64,000 nucleotides of DNA, from positions 62,001 through 126,000 of the forward strand of contig NZ_PYFP01000002.1 in the NCBI RefSeq assembly GCF_003056055.1. Reading direction: 5' to 3'. Under the pieces are notes generated by a model. That model did no database searches and was not told the DNA's origin. It was given only the letters and a program-made list of their open reading frames with translations. The stretch is from Glaciimonas sp. PCH181. GTDB lineage: Bacteria > Pseudomonadota > Gammaproteobacteria > Burkholderiales > Burkholderiaceae_D. A program made the position numbers and the translations under genes. Below are positions 44,887 through 53,706 of the stretch, piece by piece. The first letter of the stretch is position 1. Every line of letters begins with the position of its first letter.

Positions 44887-46992
44887 TTACGGCACCTGAG
44901 CAGGAGCTGGCGTTTCACCAACCGAACCCTGCGTCGGAGAAGTCAGCGGCACCTCAATCACGACCATCGTTCCCACAGATTTGCCATCAAACTGAGCAGC
45001 TTTAAACACAACCTTACCTCCCAGAAAGCTGGCGCGTTCTTTTAGCCCGCGCAATCCATGCGTGTGCACATTTTCCAGTCGCTCTGGCGAAATCCCCTTG
45101 CCGTTATCACAGACAGATAAAGCCAGTCTATCTTCATCGAGATCGAGTATGACGTTGACCTTGGTGGCTTGCGCATGCTTGGCAACGTTATTTAATATCT
45201 CCTGCAACATCCGATACACAGCGATTTCGATTTTATGGTCAATAGTGACGCTCTCATCGGGAAAACTGGCGCGACAAAGAATTTCAGTGCGTTGACCGAA
45301 GTCATCCAGTTGCTCTGTAATGGCCGCTTTCAGGCCAAAAAGATCAAGCATATTCGGTCGCAGTTCTGTTTGAATCCGGCGCGTAGTAGCCACCAATGAA
45401 CGCAATAATTCCTGAATCCGCATGCGCCGTTCTTCCCATAATGAATCGTCGGGCAACACTTTATAGACGCCCTCCAAATGCATACTTAGCGCGGTAAGTG
45501 CAGCGCCCATGTTGTCATGCAACTCGCGGGCGATGGCGCGCTTTTCTTCTTCGCGTACATCCTCTATGTGGTTCGTCAAATCGCGTAGTAACGCGGTACG
45601 CTGGAAAATTGTGCGCTCTAATTCCAACTCCCGTTGCCGGAGCGAATCCTCGGCATGCTTGCGCTCGGTAATATCGGTTGCGATACCAACAATGCCCATG
45701 ATCTTGCCCTGCGAATCAGACCATGGTGCTTTGGTGACCTGGAACGTGATGACTCCTGATTTCAGCAGAACCGTTTGCTCTAACGTTTGAGATGTCCCCG
45801 CTTCCATGATGCCGACATCGTTATGATCTATTCGATCAGCGTCTTCTTGTCGCGGAAACAGTTCGCGACTACGCCGCAACTTTGCTTCACTCCAGCTCAT
45901 ACCGAATTGGCGCAGACACGCAGGATTTGCAAAGATCAAATTTCCCGTACGATTTTTGACAAAAATCGGATCATTGGTATTGTCACTGACGGCAATCAGT
46001 AAAGCACTCGCCTCAGCTAATTCAGCAGCACTTTGCAGCCGAGCACTATATTCCCGATCGACTTTACCCGCGATGCGCCAAAAAATAAATAACAGCAAAC
46101 CGCCACCGATGAGCGTCAGCAGCGGCGGCACCATATCATGCTCATAAAAACCCTGACGTGCACCCCAATCGGCCAGCCAATTCAGCACTATTAAAAGGGT
46201 TAACATCTGCGGCAGTGATCGACGCAGCATTTGCCCGCCGGGAGCATTACGCGTAATTATCGCCATTAATAAATGACGCGGACGCGACATCAATAGCGCA
46301 ATCCCAAACAACAAAAAACACAACGCAGCAATCAACGGAACAGCAGTCCCGTTGATCATCTGCGTCATGATCTCGACGTTATATAAATATCCGAATAAGG
46401 GAATAGCGCTAAAGAACACCAATACACTGGCCACGTATTCAGCCGGGTAATGTTGATGCCGCGTACAGTAATCAAGCGCCAGCAACGACAGGCCTATAAA
46501 GAAAAAGCCAATTGCGGCAAAGGGATGCATTATGATTTTATTTGGAATGGTGCCGGGGAGCGCCAAGACAAATAACTGATCGAATTTTCCGGCAGTACCA
46601 AATACTTGCTGCGCTAGAAAAATGGCCGCAGGCAACAATGTAACAAGCGCCAGCGCTTGCGCCATTAATTTAACGGGACGACGCTGCGCGACAGCGGTAC
46701 ATTGCAACAAAAGACTAGCGCCGCCAGTCAGGAATCCAAGGATGATATTGGGATGTAAGGTGCCCAATGCACGCAGAGCGCCGCGGCTATCGACACCAAA
46801 CCAGGCACACGCCAGGGCCAGACTGACGACGACCATGACAACGAGAGTCAACGCGACGGCACTAGCAACGGTGCGTGAGACGTAAATTTCAGTGGAGGCA
46901 AAACGTTCTAGTGCACGACTCTTCAGTAGGTACTGATAATGGGGGTGATCGTCGCTCACTTCACGAACAATATGCGTGTTCTTTTTATTCAA
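44887..46992 (-). CDS. Membrane PAS sensor histidine kinase (NarL-type)
   Basis: 701 residues. The N-terminal third (about residues 42-305) has eight or so hydrophobic helices with few loops, a membrane-embedded sensor module. A PAS domain with its PAC segment follows (about 325-450, DPIFVKNRTGNLIFANPACL, GIATDITERKHAED). HisKA_3 has the phosphorylated His492 in RAIARELHDNMGAALT. The ATPase domain has N601 (QEILNNVAKHAQ), DNGKGIS at 629 and GLRGLKER at 646. Its partner is most likely the LuxR-type regulator at 47890. The signal is unknown; the location suggests control of the surrounding stress genes (inference). Confidence 0.92.
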   Translation of the reverse strand: MNKKNTHIVREVSDDHPHYQYLLKSRALERFASTEIYVSRTVASAVALTLVVMVVVSLALACAWFGVDSRGALRALGTLHPNIILGFLTGGASLLLQCTAVAQRRPVKLMAQALALVTLLPAAIFLAQQVFGTAGKFDQLFVLALPGTIPNKIIMHPFAAIGFFFIGLSLLALDYCTRHQHYPAEYVASVLVFFSAIPLFGYLYNVEIMTQMINGTAVPLIAALCFLLFGIALLMSRPRHLLMAIITRNAPGGQMLRRSLPQMLTLLIVLNWLADWGARQGFYEHDMVPPLLTLIGGGLLLFIFWRIAGKVDREYSARLQSAAELAEASALLIAVSDNTNDPIFVKNRTGNLIFANPACLRQFGMSWSEAKLRRSRELFPRQEDADRIDHNDVGIMEAGTSQTLEQTVLLKSGVITFQVTKAPWSDSQGKIMGIVGIATDITERKHAEDSLRQRELELERTIFQRTALLRDLTNHIEDVREEEKRAIARELHDNMGAALTALSMHLEGVYKVLPDDSLWEERRMRIQELLRSLVATTRRIQTELRPNMLDLFGLKAAITEQLDDFGQRTEILCRASFPDESVTIDHKIEIAVYRMLQEILNNVAKHAQATKVNVILDLDEDRLALSVCDNGKGISPERLENVHTHGLRGLKERASFLGGKVVFKAAQFDGKSVGTMVVIEVPLTSPTQGSVGETPAPAQVP

Positions 46993-47213
46993 ATTTTCCT
47001 CGCGGCTTTACGTCTTAGGGCCACAATTAAAGGAGAAACACTCCCGTTAATTGTTAAAGTCGTGGAAAGAACAGGTTGTTCACACTAGAACAGATGGCAA
47101 CGCCGTTATCGGCCTCTTTCGATCAGAGGAAGCGTTATTGGCAACGGTATTACAGGATGTCTTGTGGATTTTTCAGACCACCATTGCACATATTTTTATC
47201 GCATATCAGCGCA

Positions 47214-47657
47214 TTACCTATGCTCAGGCAGGGATTCATGATCACTCGCACCGAGTTCTTCAAGCAAAGTACGCAATTTGGTGAACTCAGAAGTTTTATC
47301 GAAAAAGAAGCGGACGCCGTATTGCTCTCCTGCGCGTCGATATACCTGACTAACGTTATTACTGAAGATAATTTTTAGGTTATCTAAATATTTATTCGAC
47401 TTAGAGAGCGTTTTTAACAAGCTCATGCCATTGCCCTGCTTAAGCTCGATATCAAGAATCAGTATATCGTAAGGCTCAGCATCAATTTTTTGTAAAGCAT
47501 CGTTTTCCTCTTCAGAAAAACCAGCCAACGTGACGCCTTGAATACCTTTTACGGTTTCAATAATCCAATCCCGTACATCAATCGAGTCTTCCACCAAGAA
47601 AATACGCAGCGGCGCTGAGCGAGATTTTGCGGGTAGCGAGGCGTTAGTTTTTTTCAT
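47214..47657 (-). CDS. Single-domain response regulator
   Basis: 147 residues: a receiver domain with no output domain. The acidic pair is in LRIFLVEDSIDVRDWI, the phosphorylated aspartate is Asp69 in YDILILDIELKQGNG, and the conserved lysine is in FFFDKTSEF. Such proteins relay phosphate or act by protein contacts. It lies between the histidine kinase and the LuxR regulator, all on one strand with gaps of about 220 bp. Confidence 0.9.
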   Translation of the reverse strand: MKKTNASLPAKSRSAPLRIFLVEDSIDVRDWIIETVKGIQGVTLAGFSEEENDALQKIDAEPYDILILDIELKQGNGMSLLKTLSKSNKYLDNLKIIFSNNVSQVYRRAGEQYGVRFFFDKTSEFTKLRTLLEELGASDHESLPEHR

Positions 47658-47843
47658 GAAAGTTTTGATACATTCGACAACATCCGTAAGTACACATATA
47701 GCGGTTACGCTGACGCCCCATCATAGAAAAGGAAAGCATCCTTACGAATGATAAAACAATAATAGTGCTGCATCTGTGGATAAACTCCCGATCCAGCAAC
47801 GCCTACGTTCGTTCGTTATTTATGTATTTGCAGTCACACCTAC

Positions 47844-47857
47844 TGTAGCGCCCTACA
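47844..47857. promoter_or_regulatory. TGTAG-N4-CTACA dyad upstream of the receiver gene
   Basis: A perfect 5-bp dyad with a 4-bp spacer (TGTAGCGCCCTACA), in the 232-bp gap between the two response regulator genes. Related to the TGTAGGA words near other genes of this cluster; a candidate operator. Confidence 0.35.
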
Positions 47858-47889
47858 AATTCCCAACAATTTACTCCAATTTATAGCCC

Positions 47890-48522
47890 TCAATCAATCA
47901 AGTTATTTTTGATTGCATAGTAAATAATGTCGGCATTATTGGTCATACTCATTTTTTGCAATACGCGCGTGCGATAAGTGCTCACCGTTTTCACACTAAG
48001 ACATAATTCATCGGCAATCTTCGTCACTCCTTCGCCTTGGCTCAATTTATAAAAAATCTCATATTCGCGGTCAGACAACAATTCATGCAAAGGCTTTTGA
48101 TCGTCGGTACCCGGATCGGCGGTTAATAATTCTGCAACGCCGTAACTGATATATTTATGTCCATCCAAAATCGTGTTGATTGCCTTCACTAATTCGGTCG
48201 CCAATGCTTCTTTCTGCACATAGCCATTTGCCCCACTGCGCAGAACTTGCACGGCATAGCGATTTTCGGGGTGCATACTCAGGATCAAAACGGGCAATTT
48301 AGGCTTTTCGCGTTTTATTTGTTTCAACACCTCGACGCCACTTTTGTCCGGCATAGCAATATCGAGCAACACAATATCCCAGTCCTGAGCGCGCACCATG
48401 CGGATCGCCTCTTCAGCACTGGCTGCCTCGCCACCGATTTCCATATTCGGTACATCAGCGATAAAGTAATGGACGCCTGCGCGTACTACAGCATGGTCGT
48501 CAACCACTAAAATTTTTATCAT
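47890..48522 (-). CDS. LuxR/NarL-family response regulator
   Basis: 210 residues. Receiver domain at 1-120 with Asp8/Asp9, the phosphorylated Asp54 (IVLLDIAMPDKSGVEV) and Lys in VQKEALATE. The C-terminal GerE helix-turn-helix is LSDREYEIFYKLSQGEGVTK followed by IADELCLSVKTVSTYRTRVL. It is the only DNA-binding partner near the kinase at 44887 and thus the prime candidate for controlling the cluster. Dyads of the type found upstream of these genes are compatible with NarL-type dimer binding. Confidence 0.93.
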   Translation of the reverse strand: MIKILVVDDHAVVRAGVHYFIADVPNMEIGGEAASAEEAIRMVRAQDWDIVLLDIAMPDKSGVEVLKQIKREKPKLPVLILSMHPENRYAVQVLRSGANGYVQKEALATELVKAINTILDGHKYISYGVAELLTADPGTDDQKPLHELLSDREYEIFYKLSQGEGVTKIADELCLSVKTVSTYRTRVLQKMSMTNNADIIYYAIKNNLID

Positions 48523-48831
48523 AAATTTAACAATCGGTATTTAAACAATGAGGCGGTGGTAAAACTAACGTTTTACGGTTTGCTTTCAAAGATCGCTGGC
48601 TACACGTAACTAAATACATCGTGTCAACTCCCTCTGAAATTCGAACACGCCTATGCTCAATTAAAACCATTTTTAGTGTGAGACCAATTCGAAATAATGT
48701 AAATACCGCAACGCTATTTATATCGCTATATCGCTGTCAGCACTTACTAACGACAATTCCGGAAGTCCTCTAATGAAAACTTCCGGGACCGTTGTTCCCG
48801 AGCCAGCTATGCTGGCCCATCATCCATTGAC
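48523..48831. other. Gene-free region with a run of hairpins
   Basis: 309 bp. The right part (48759-48816) can fold into consecutive hairpins (CCGGAAG/CTTCCGG, CGGGA/TCCCG, GCCAGC/GCTGGC), partly exclusive of each other, directly downstream of the BON lipoprotein gene. They may end its transcript. The left part should carry the promoter of the response regulator at 47890. Confidence 0.4.
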
Positions 48832-49146
48832 TTACTTCAGTCGGATGTCATTCTTTACAGATTGCACACCTTTAACGGTGCCTGCAACATTCGATGCGGT
48901 AGCAGCATCTTGACGTTGCGCCACAAAACCGCTTAACTGAACCACGCCCTTATAGGTTTCAACGTTAATTTCTGCAGATTTCAATGTTGGCTCGTTAAAA
49001 ATCGCAGCCTTCACTTTGGTAGTAATGACGGCATCATCAACATAAGCGCCAGTCCCTTCGTGCGTTGTTGTCGAGGCGCAACCAGCTAGTGACAGCATAA
49101 ACAGCGCAAAAAAGAATCCGGCAAAACGTTTGGTGATTGTGGTCAT
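48832..49146 (-). CDS. BON-domain lipoprotein (OsmY-like)
   Basis: 104 residues. Lipobox LAGC with Cys23. One BON domain (about residues 38-104: VDDAVITTKVKAAIFNEPTL, VETYKGVVQLSGFV, VKGVQSVKNDIRLK), a fold thought to contact phospholipids; OsmY has two and is induced by osmotic stress. TCCTACA and TCCTATA words lie just upstream of the start; the latter includes the AGGAG ribosome-binding site. Confidence 0.9.
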   Translation of the reverse strand: MTTITKRFAGFFFALFMLSLAGCASTTTHEGTGAYVDDAVITTKVKAAIFNEPTLKSAEINVETYKGVVQLSGFVAQRQDAATASNVAGTVKGVQSVKNDIRLK

Positions 49147-49274
49147 ATGTTTCTCCTATAAGTCCTACATGAAATGCGTAAAGTTATATCCCTGATATTT
49201 CTATAAAGTCATGAAGTATGGCTGTTTCGTACTGCTCAATCGTTCATACCAAATTGCGCTTTTTGCCTTTATTT

Positions 49275-49826
49275 TTACTGATTGAATTGCAGTTTTGCGG
49301 CGTTAATACATGCATCTTTGGAAGGGCCCGCTTTGCTATTACATTTTTCGGCGGCTACAGCATAAGCTGCATCATTTTTGTCCTTATTAGCATCCGTGCG
49401 CGCTTCGGTCACATTCTTGCGTGCCTTGGCATTAGCAACAGCATCAGTCTTAGCAGCCTTAGCTTCCTTTACGCATACATCTTTGGCATTTCCTGCCAGA
49501 GAGTTACATTTTTCCCGGGCAACGGCATAGTCCGCATCAGCTTCTGATTTGCGGGCATCGGCAGCGGCCTTAGGCGTATTTTTATACATGGCTTTTGCGT
49601 CTTGTTTAGTATGCTCACGAGTGGCCTTAGCCTGCTTGGAACAAACATCCTTATCGTTACCGCTCAGTGAATCGCATTTTGCCTTGTCAGCTTTATAGGT
49701 GGCATCGGCTGAATCCTCCGCCGCTTTATAGGTGGCTTTTGAACCTTCCGCCGCCATTACGAAAGAGGCGCTACTTAATGTGGCTACGCTGATTAAAACG
49801 GTAGCAAATAGTTTATTCAGAGTCAT
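49275..49826 (-). CDS. Exported protein with three C-x10-C repeats
   Basis: 183 residues. Signal peptide to about residue 26 (ATLSSASFVMA). The rest, rich in Ala, Lys and Asp, is built of three repeats of about 55 residues, each with the core KC(D/N)S-x-(A/S)G-x4-D-x-C: Cys51-Cys62, Cys107-Cys118 and Cys162-Cys173. Each pair could form a disulfide holding a helical hairpin (inference). Similar Ala/Lys-rich proteins are known in Oxalobacteraceae without a function. It lies in the stress cluster next to CsbD and BON genes. Confidence 0.8.
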   Translation of the reverse strand: MTLNKLFATVLISVATLSSASFVMAAEGSKATYKAAEDSADATYKADKAKCDSLSGNDKDVCSKQAKATREHTKQDAKAMYKNTPKAAADARKSEADADYAVAREKCNSLAGNAKDVCVKEAKAAKTDAVANAKARKNVTEARTDANKDKNDAAYAVAAEKCNSKAGPSKDACINAAKLQFNQ

Positions 49827-49935
49827 CGTGTTTTTCCTTTACAATTTTTCAGGATCGAAACAAAGTTATCTGAGCACCGCGTCGCTCAATAGCATTATTT
49901 CGCGACGCAGATGCAATGGCGTTCGTTATAAAACG

Positions 49936-50148
49936 TTATGGCCGATAATCTTTATTGCTCTCTTCAAACGCTTTAATTTGCTTTTCGGCTTCGTCTTTAT
50001 TTACGCCGTAGGCTTCTTGGATTTTTCCGCTGAGGTCATCCCGTTTACCGGCGATTACATCGATATGATCATCTGTCAATTTGCCCCATTGGGCTTTAAC
50101 TTTGCCTTTAAGCTGTTTCCAGTTACCTTCAATAATGTCCCAATTCAT
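49936..50148 (-). CDS. CsbD-family stress protein 2
   Basis: 70 residues from the ATG at 50148, preceded by AGGAGAAGG. MNWDIIEGNWKQLKGKVKAQ with WGKLTDDHIDVIAGKRDDLS is the classic YjbJ/CsbD sequence; E. coli YjbJ is one of the most abundant stationary-phase proteins. It follows the ferritin-like gene by 55 bp and is probably cotranscribed with it. Confidence 0.93.
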   Translation of the reverse strand: MNWDIIEGNWKQLKGKVKAQWGKLTDDHIDVIAGKRDDLSGKIQEAYGVNKDEAEKQIKAFEESNKDYRP

Positions 50149-50203
50149 TGCCTTCTCCTGGTGGTGATTATTCAGATATTCAACAGTTAATTTAACGCCG
50201 CCT

Positions 50204-50764
50204 TCAACCGAGTAAGTCGCGCATATCGTCGGCGTGTTCCTCTTCAACCGCCATGATGTTGACTAGCATGTGGCGGGTAGTAGGATCGCTATCGCCAATG
50301 CGTTCTATCATCTGACGGTAGGTTTCGATCGCGATGCGCTCCGCAATCAAATTTGCTTTGATCATACTTTTGATATCGCTGGAATCGTCATACTCTGCAT
50401 GACTCCGTTCAGTGATACCTTTTGGATTAAAGTCCGGCTTACCATTTAACTGAACAATACGTTCAGCGATCATGTCAGCGTGACCTTCTTCCTCTTGAGC
50501 ATGGGTTAGAAACTCTGCTTTAATAGCTGAATTTTCCAATCCGCTAGCAGTGAAATAATGACGCTTGTATCGCATCACACATACTAATTCCGTCGCCAGT
50601 GCGCTGTTCAATAATGCAATCACTTCTTCACGATTGCCCTGATACCCAGACGTGACTGCACCATCATCCAAATTTTGCGCAGCGGCGCGAATTGCATCTA
50701 CATCAATGGGGGGATATTTATTGGCTGATGTAGCATCAGGTTTAGTAGTTTGTTTGGCGCTCAT
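50204..50764 (-). CDS. Bacterioferritin-like / ferritin-like protein
   Basis: 186 residues. The four-helix di-iron ligands are visible: the Glu in SALATELVCVMRYKRHYF, EEEGHADMIAERI, the Glu in LIAERIAIETYRQMIERIG and VEEEHADDMRDLLG. A 35-residue polar N-terminus precedes the domain. The protein resembles bacterioferritin and Dps-like members that oxidise and store iron or protect against peroxide. Which of these it does cannot be told. Upstream of the CsbD gene at 49936, in one operon. Confidence 0.88.
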   Translation of the reverse strand: MSAKQTTKPDATSANKYPPIDVDAIRAAAQNLDDGAVTSGYQGNREEVIALLNSALATELVCVMRYKRHYFTASGLENSAIKAEFLTHAQEEEGHADMIAERIVQLNGKPDFNPKGITERSHAEYDDSSDIKSMIKANLIAERIAIETYRQMIERIGDSDPTTRHMLVNIMAVEEEHADDMRDLLG

Positions 50765-50870
50765 TATGTGTTTCCTTACGTTATTAGCTTGATCAAAAGG
50801 CGCGCGGTATCAAACAAATCTGTGGATCACGATCGCCTGGATTACGTCGCTGAATATCAATGCATGCTTT

Positions 50871-51176
50871 CTACTTACGTGAAATACAAATGCCAGCCAG
50901 CAGACCTATACCGAGCGAAACGGCAATGGCACGCCAAGGATTTTCGTGAACGAACTCGTCGGTTGTGGTGACCATTTCTCGGCCACTATCAATCGCAGCG
51001 CTTTGCACCTGCTGAGCTTTAGTAAGGGTGTCGTCTAATAATCCTATGCCTTTGCTGATCAATGCATTCGCTTTTTCACCCGTCTCATTAGAAGCCTCCC
51101 GAAACGTGAGTTGGGCCTCTCGTACTAAAGCTTGCATATCGCGCCGTGCATTTTTCAAAGCAGTATTTCGCATCAT
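50871..51176 (-). CDS. DUF883 family protein (YqjD/ElaB-like)
   Basis: 101 residues from the ATG at 51176, with an AGAGG box; the longer frame to 51296 is not supported. A helical, polar body (NARRDMQALVREAQLTFREA) is followed by ENPWRAIAVSLGIGLLAGIC, the conserved C-terminal membrane anchor. E. coli members anchor ribosomes at the membrane in stationary phase. Last gene of the stress cluster. Confidence 0.9.
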   Translation of the reverse strand: MMRNTALKNARRDMQALVREAQLTFREASNETGEKANALISKGIGLLDDTLTKAQQVQSAAIDSGREMVTTTDEFVHENPWRAIAVSLGIGLLAGICISRK

Positions 51177-51521
51177 TAGACCTCTTTCGTAGGAGCAGGT
51201 TAGATTGCGCGGTCTACAAATTCTGTAAATCTCGACCGCATTTGGCAGAATCCAGTGACTGCGCACTAGAAATCGTAGATCGCTGAAGAACATCAATCCG
51301 ATGTAAGAATCTTAGCAACCGAGGCAAACGCTCAATATAGGACATGCGCTTATTACTTTGTAGGACAAGCGGCAAGATTTACTGTGAACAATGACTAAAA
51401 GGAGGGAGAAAAGTATTAAATGTACTTTTCTATTGCTTTAATGCAAGAGGGATAAGGATACGCAAAAGATGATGAATGCATGTCGCGTAACCTTTTTTAT
51501 GAGTATAACGAGGATGTTAAT
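51177..51521. other. Region upstream of DUF883 with two TGTAGGA-like words
   Basis: About 345 bp without a gene. TATAGGACATGC at 51336 and TGTAGGACAAGC at 51359 are 23 bp apart (two helix turns) and in the same orientation, some 160-180 bp upstream of the DUF883 start. CGTAGGAGC occurs at 51189. Confidence 0.35.
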
Positions 51522-51551
51522 AAGCCCGGAAATCGCGGGATTTCCGGGCTT
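51522..51551 (-). terminator. Terminator downstream of the ABC exporter
   Basis: 13-bp perfect stem AAGCCCGGAAATC / GATTTCCGGGCTT with a 4-nt loop, 110 bp past the ABC exporter stop. There is no long U tract. Confidence 0.7.
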
Positions 51552-51661
51552 TGAGTGGCTGCTTTGGCAGTGTGATAAAGACGGCGCTAGCAATGAAGAT
51601 TAATTCCACGCCTTACGATGTGCAAGCAACGTCAATCATTTATCTACACAAATTTCTAATT

Positions 51662-53518
51662 TCACGCGATTTCTTCTTCGATCCCCTCTTCCGCTTCTTC
51701 ACCCAAAAATCCACCACTTTGATGCGCCCATAGCCGCGCGTAGAGGCCGCCGCTTGCCAGTAACTCCTGATGACTTCCTTGCTCAACGATGCGCCCCTTA
51801 TCCAGAACAATCAGGCGATCCATCGCTGCGATGGTCGACAATCTATGCGCAATCGCGACCACGGTCTTGCCCTCCATCAACCGATACAAGCTGGCCTGGA
51901 TCGCTGCTTCGACCTCGGAGTCGAGCGCACTGGTCGCCTCATCCAGCAATAAAATAGGCGCATCCTTCAACATTACACGGGCAATCGCGATCCGCTGGCG
52001 CTGGCCGCCGGACAACTTGACGCCGCGTTCACCCACATGCGCGTCGTAACCGGTGCGTCCTTTGGCATCAACCAAATTAAGAATGAACTCATGCGCCTCG
52101 GCCCGCTTGGCGGCGGCGATCATGTCTGCGTCGTTCGCATCAGGACGTCCGTAAAGAATGTTGTCGCGCACCGAACGGTGCAACAGCGACGTATCTTGCG
52201 TCACCATCCCGACTTGGGCGCGCAAGCTATCTTGGGTAACGTGATGTATATCAACACCATCGATCAGCACGCGCCCCTGCTCGACATCGTAAAACCGCAG
52301 CAGCAAATTGACAATGGTGGACTTGCCCGAACCTGAGCGCCCTACCAGACCGATTTTCTCACCCGGAGCAATATGCAACGACAGTTCTTGAATGACAGGT
52401 CGCGGTCCACCGTAGGCAAAAGTAACATTCTCAAAACGGACTTCACCGTGATGTACGTGGAGCGGTGTCGCATCCGGAAGATCGTTGATGGTATGGACCC
52501 GGGATAAGGTATTGATACCGTCCTGAACCGTCCCGACTTGCTCGAACAGCGATGCCATTTCCCACATGACCCAGTGCGAAATACCGCTCAGGCGTAACGC
52601 CATCGCGGTGGCGGCGGCGACAGCGCCAATACCGACCTGTCCTTGCGTCCACAGCCACAACACAACACCAGCAGTGCTGATGATCAATAACATGCTGAGG
52701 ATATGGTTGACTATCTCAAAGCCGCTTACCAAACGCATTTGGCGATGTACGGTATGCAAAAATTCCTGCATTGCTGAGCGTGCATAACCGGCTTCGCGAC
52801 CAGCATGTGAAAACAATTTCACAGTAGCAATATTGGTGTACGCATCCGTGATACGGCCAGTCATCAGCGACCGCGCATCGGCTTGCGATTGCGCCACGCG
52901 ACTCAGGCGCGGCACAAAATAACGCAGCGCACAGGCGTACAACGCGACCCAGCCCAGAAACGGTGCCAACATCCAGATATCGAAGCTGCCAACCACCGCG
53001 ACCAATGTGACAAAGTAGATCATCACAAACACCAGAATATCGCCCAAAATCATACAGATATCGCGCACCGCCAGCGCAGTTTGCATGACCTTGGCGGCAA
53101 CCCGTCCGGCGAACTCATCCTGATAAAACCCCATGCTTTGATTCAGCATCAGACGGTGAAAATTCCAGCGCAGCATCATCGGAAAATTTCCCGCCAACGC
53201 CTGTTGCTTGAATAAGGTTTGTAGGGCAACAACGATGGGGCTGGCGATTAATACGCCTGCAAGCAACAGCAAATTTCCGCGCTCCTGCGTCCATAAAAGT
53301 GCGGGCTCAACGTGGCTTAACCAGTCGACGATTTTTCCCATCATCGCGAACAATACGGCCTCAAATGCACCGATGGCTGCGGTGAGCAAAGTCATGGAAA
53401 TAATATAGCGACGTAAGCCTTTGGTACACGCCCAGACGAACGCAACAAAGCCGCGTGGCGGCGGTGCGATGACGGTATCGGGATAGGGATGAATCAGTTT
53501 TTCAAACAGACTAAACAT
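51662..53518 (-). CDS. ABC exporter, fused permease and ATPase
   Basis: 618 residues. Residues 35-330 are a six-helix type I exporter domain and 355-600 the ATPase: Walker A GLVGRSGSGKSTIVNLLLRF, Q-loop VGMVTQDTSLLHRSV, signature VKLSGGQRQRIAIARV, Walker B APILLLDEATSALDSE and switch VAIAHRLST. It would work as a homodimer and resembles the MsbA/multidrug group and the AtmA-like exporters of Burkholderiales. The acidic tail (EEAEEGIEEEIA) is unusual. Substrate unknown. Confidence 0.92.
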   Translation of the reverse strand: MFSLFEKLIHPYPDTVIAPPPRGFVAFVWACTKGLRRYIISMTLLTAAIGAFEAVLFAMMGKIVDWLSHVEPALLWTQERGNLLLLAGVLIASPIVVALQTLFKQQALAGNFPMMLRWNFHRLMLNQSMGFYQDEFAGRVAAKVMQTALAVRDICMILGDILVFVMIYFVTLVAVVGSFDIWMLAPFLGWVALYACALRYFVPRLSRVAQSQADARSLMTGRITDAYTNIATVKLFSHAGREAGYARSAMQEFLHTVHRQMRLVSGFEIVNHILSMLLIISTAGVVLWLWTQGQVGIGAVAAATAMALRLSGISHWVMWEMASLFEQVGTVQDGINTLSRVHTINDLPDATPLHVHHGEVRFENVTFAYGGPRPVIQELSLHIAPGEKIGLVGRSGSGKSTIVNLLLRFYDVEQGRVLIDGVDIHHVTQDSLRAQVGMVTQDTSLLHRSVRDNILYGRPDANDADMIAAAKRAEAHEFILNLVDAKGRTGYDAHVGERGVKLSGGQRQRIAIARVMLKDAPILLLDEATSALDSEVEAAIQASLYRLMEGKTVVAIAHRLSTIAAMDRLIVLDKGRIVEQGSHQELLASGGLYARLWAHQSGGFLGEEAEEGIEEEIA

Positions 53519-53611
53519 GCAAATGCTCCAAGATAAAATCTGTAGAAATAGCGCCTCTCAGACCAGTCGATAGGTTGCGATAATTGAAAATCACGTGTGA
53601 CAGAAGGCAAA

Positions 53612-53635
53612 GAAGACGCCACAGCTGGCGTCTTC
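53612..53635 (-). terminator. Hairpin downstream of the GST gene
   Basis: 10-bp perfect stem GAAGACGCCA / TGGCGTCTTC with a 4-nt loop, 72 bp past the GST stop. On the reverse strand it is followed by TTTGCC, a weak U tract. Confidence 0.6.
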
Positions 53636-53706
53636 GCCCTTCAAAGTAGAAAACCCAATTGGCTAGTATCACGCATTACGTGTTGTTATGTTTTCTGTGC
53701 TGGTGC

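Noticed and set aside
49146..49169. TGTAGGACTT as the -35 box of an ECF sigma factor
   Set aside because: Here the word is within 25 bp of the start codon, which leaves no room for a -10 box and leader; a protein-binding site fits the set better.
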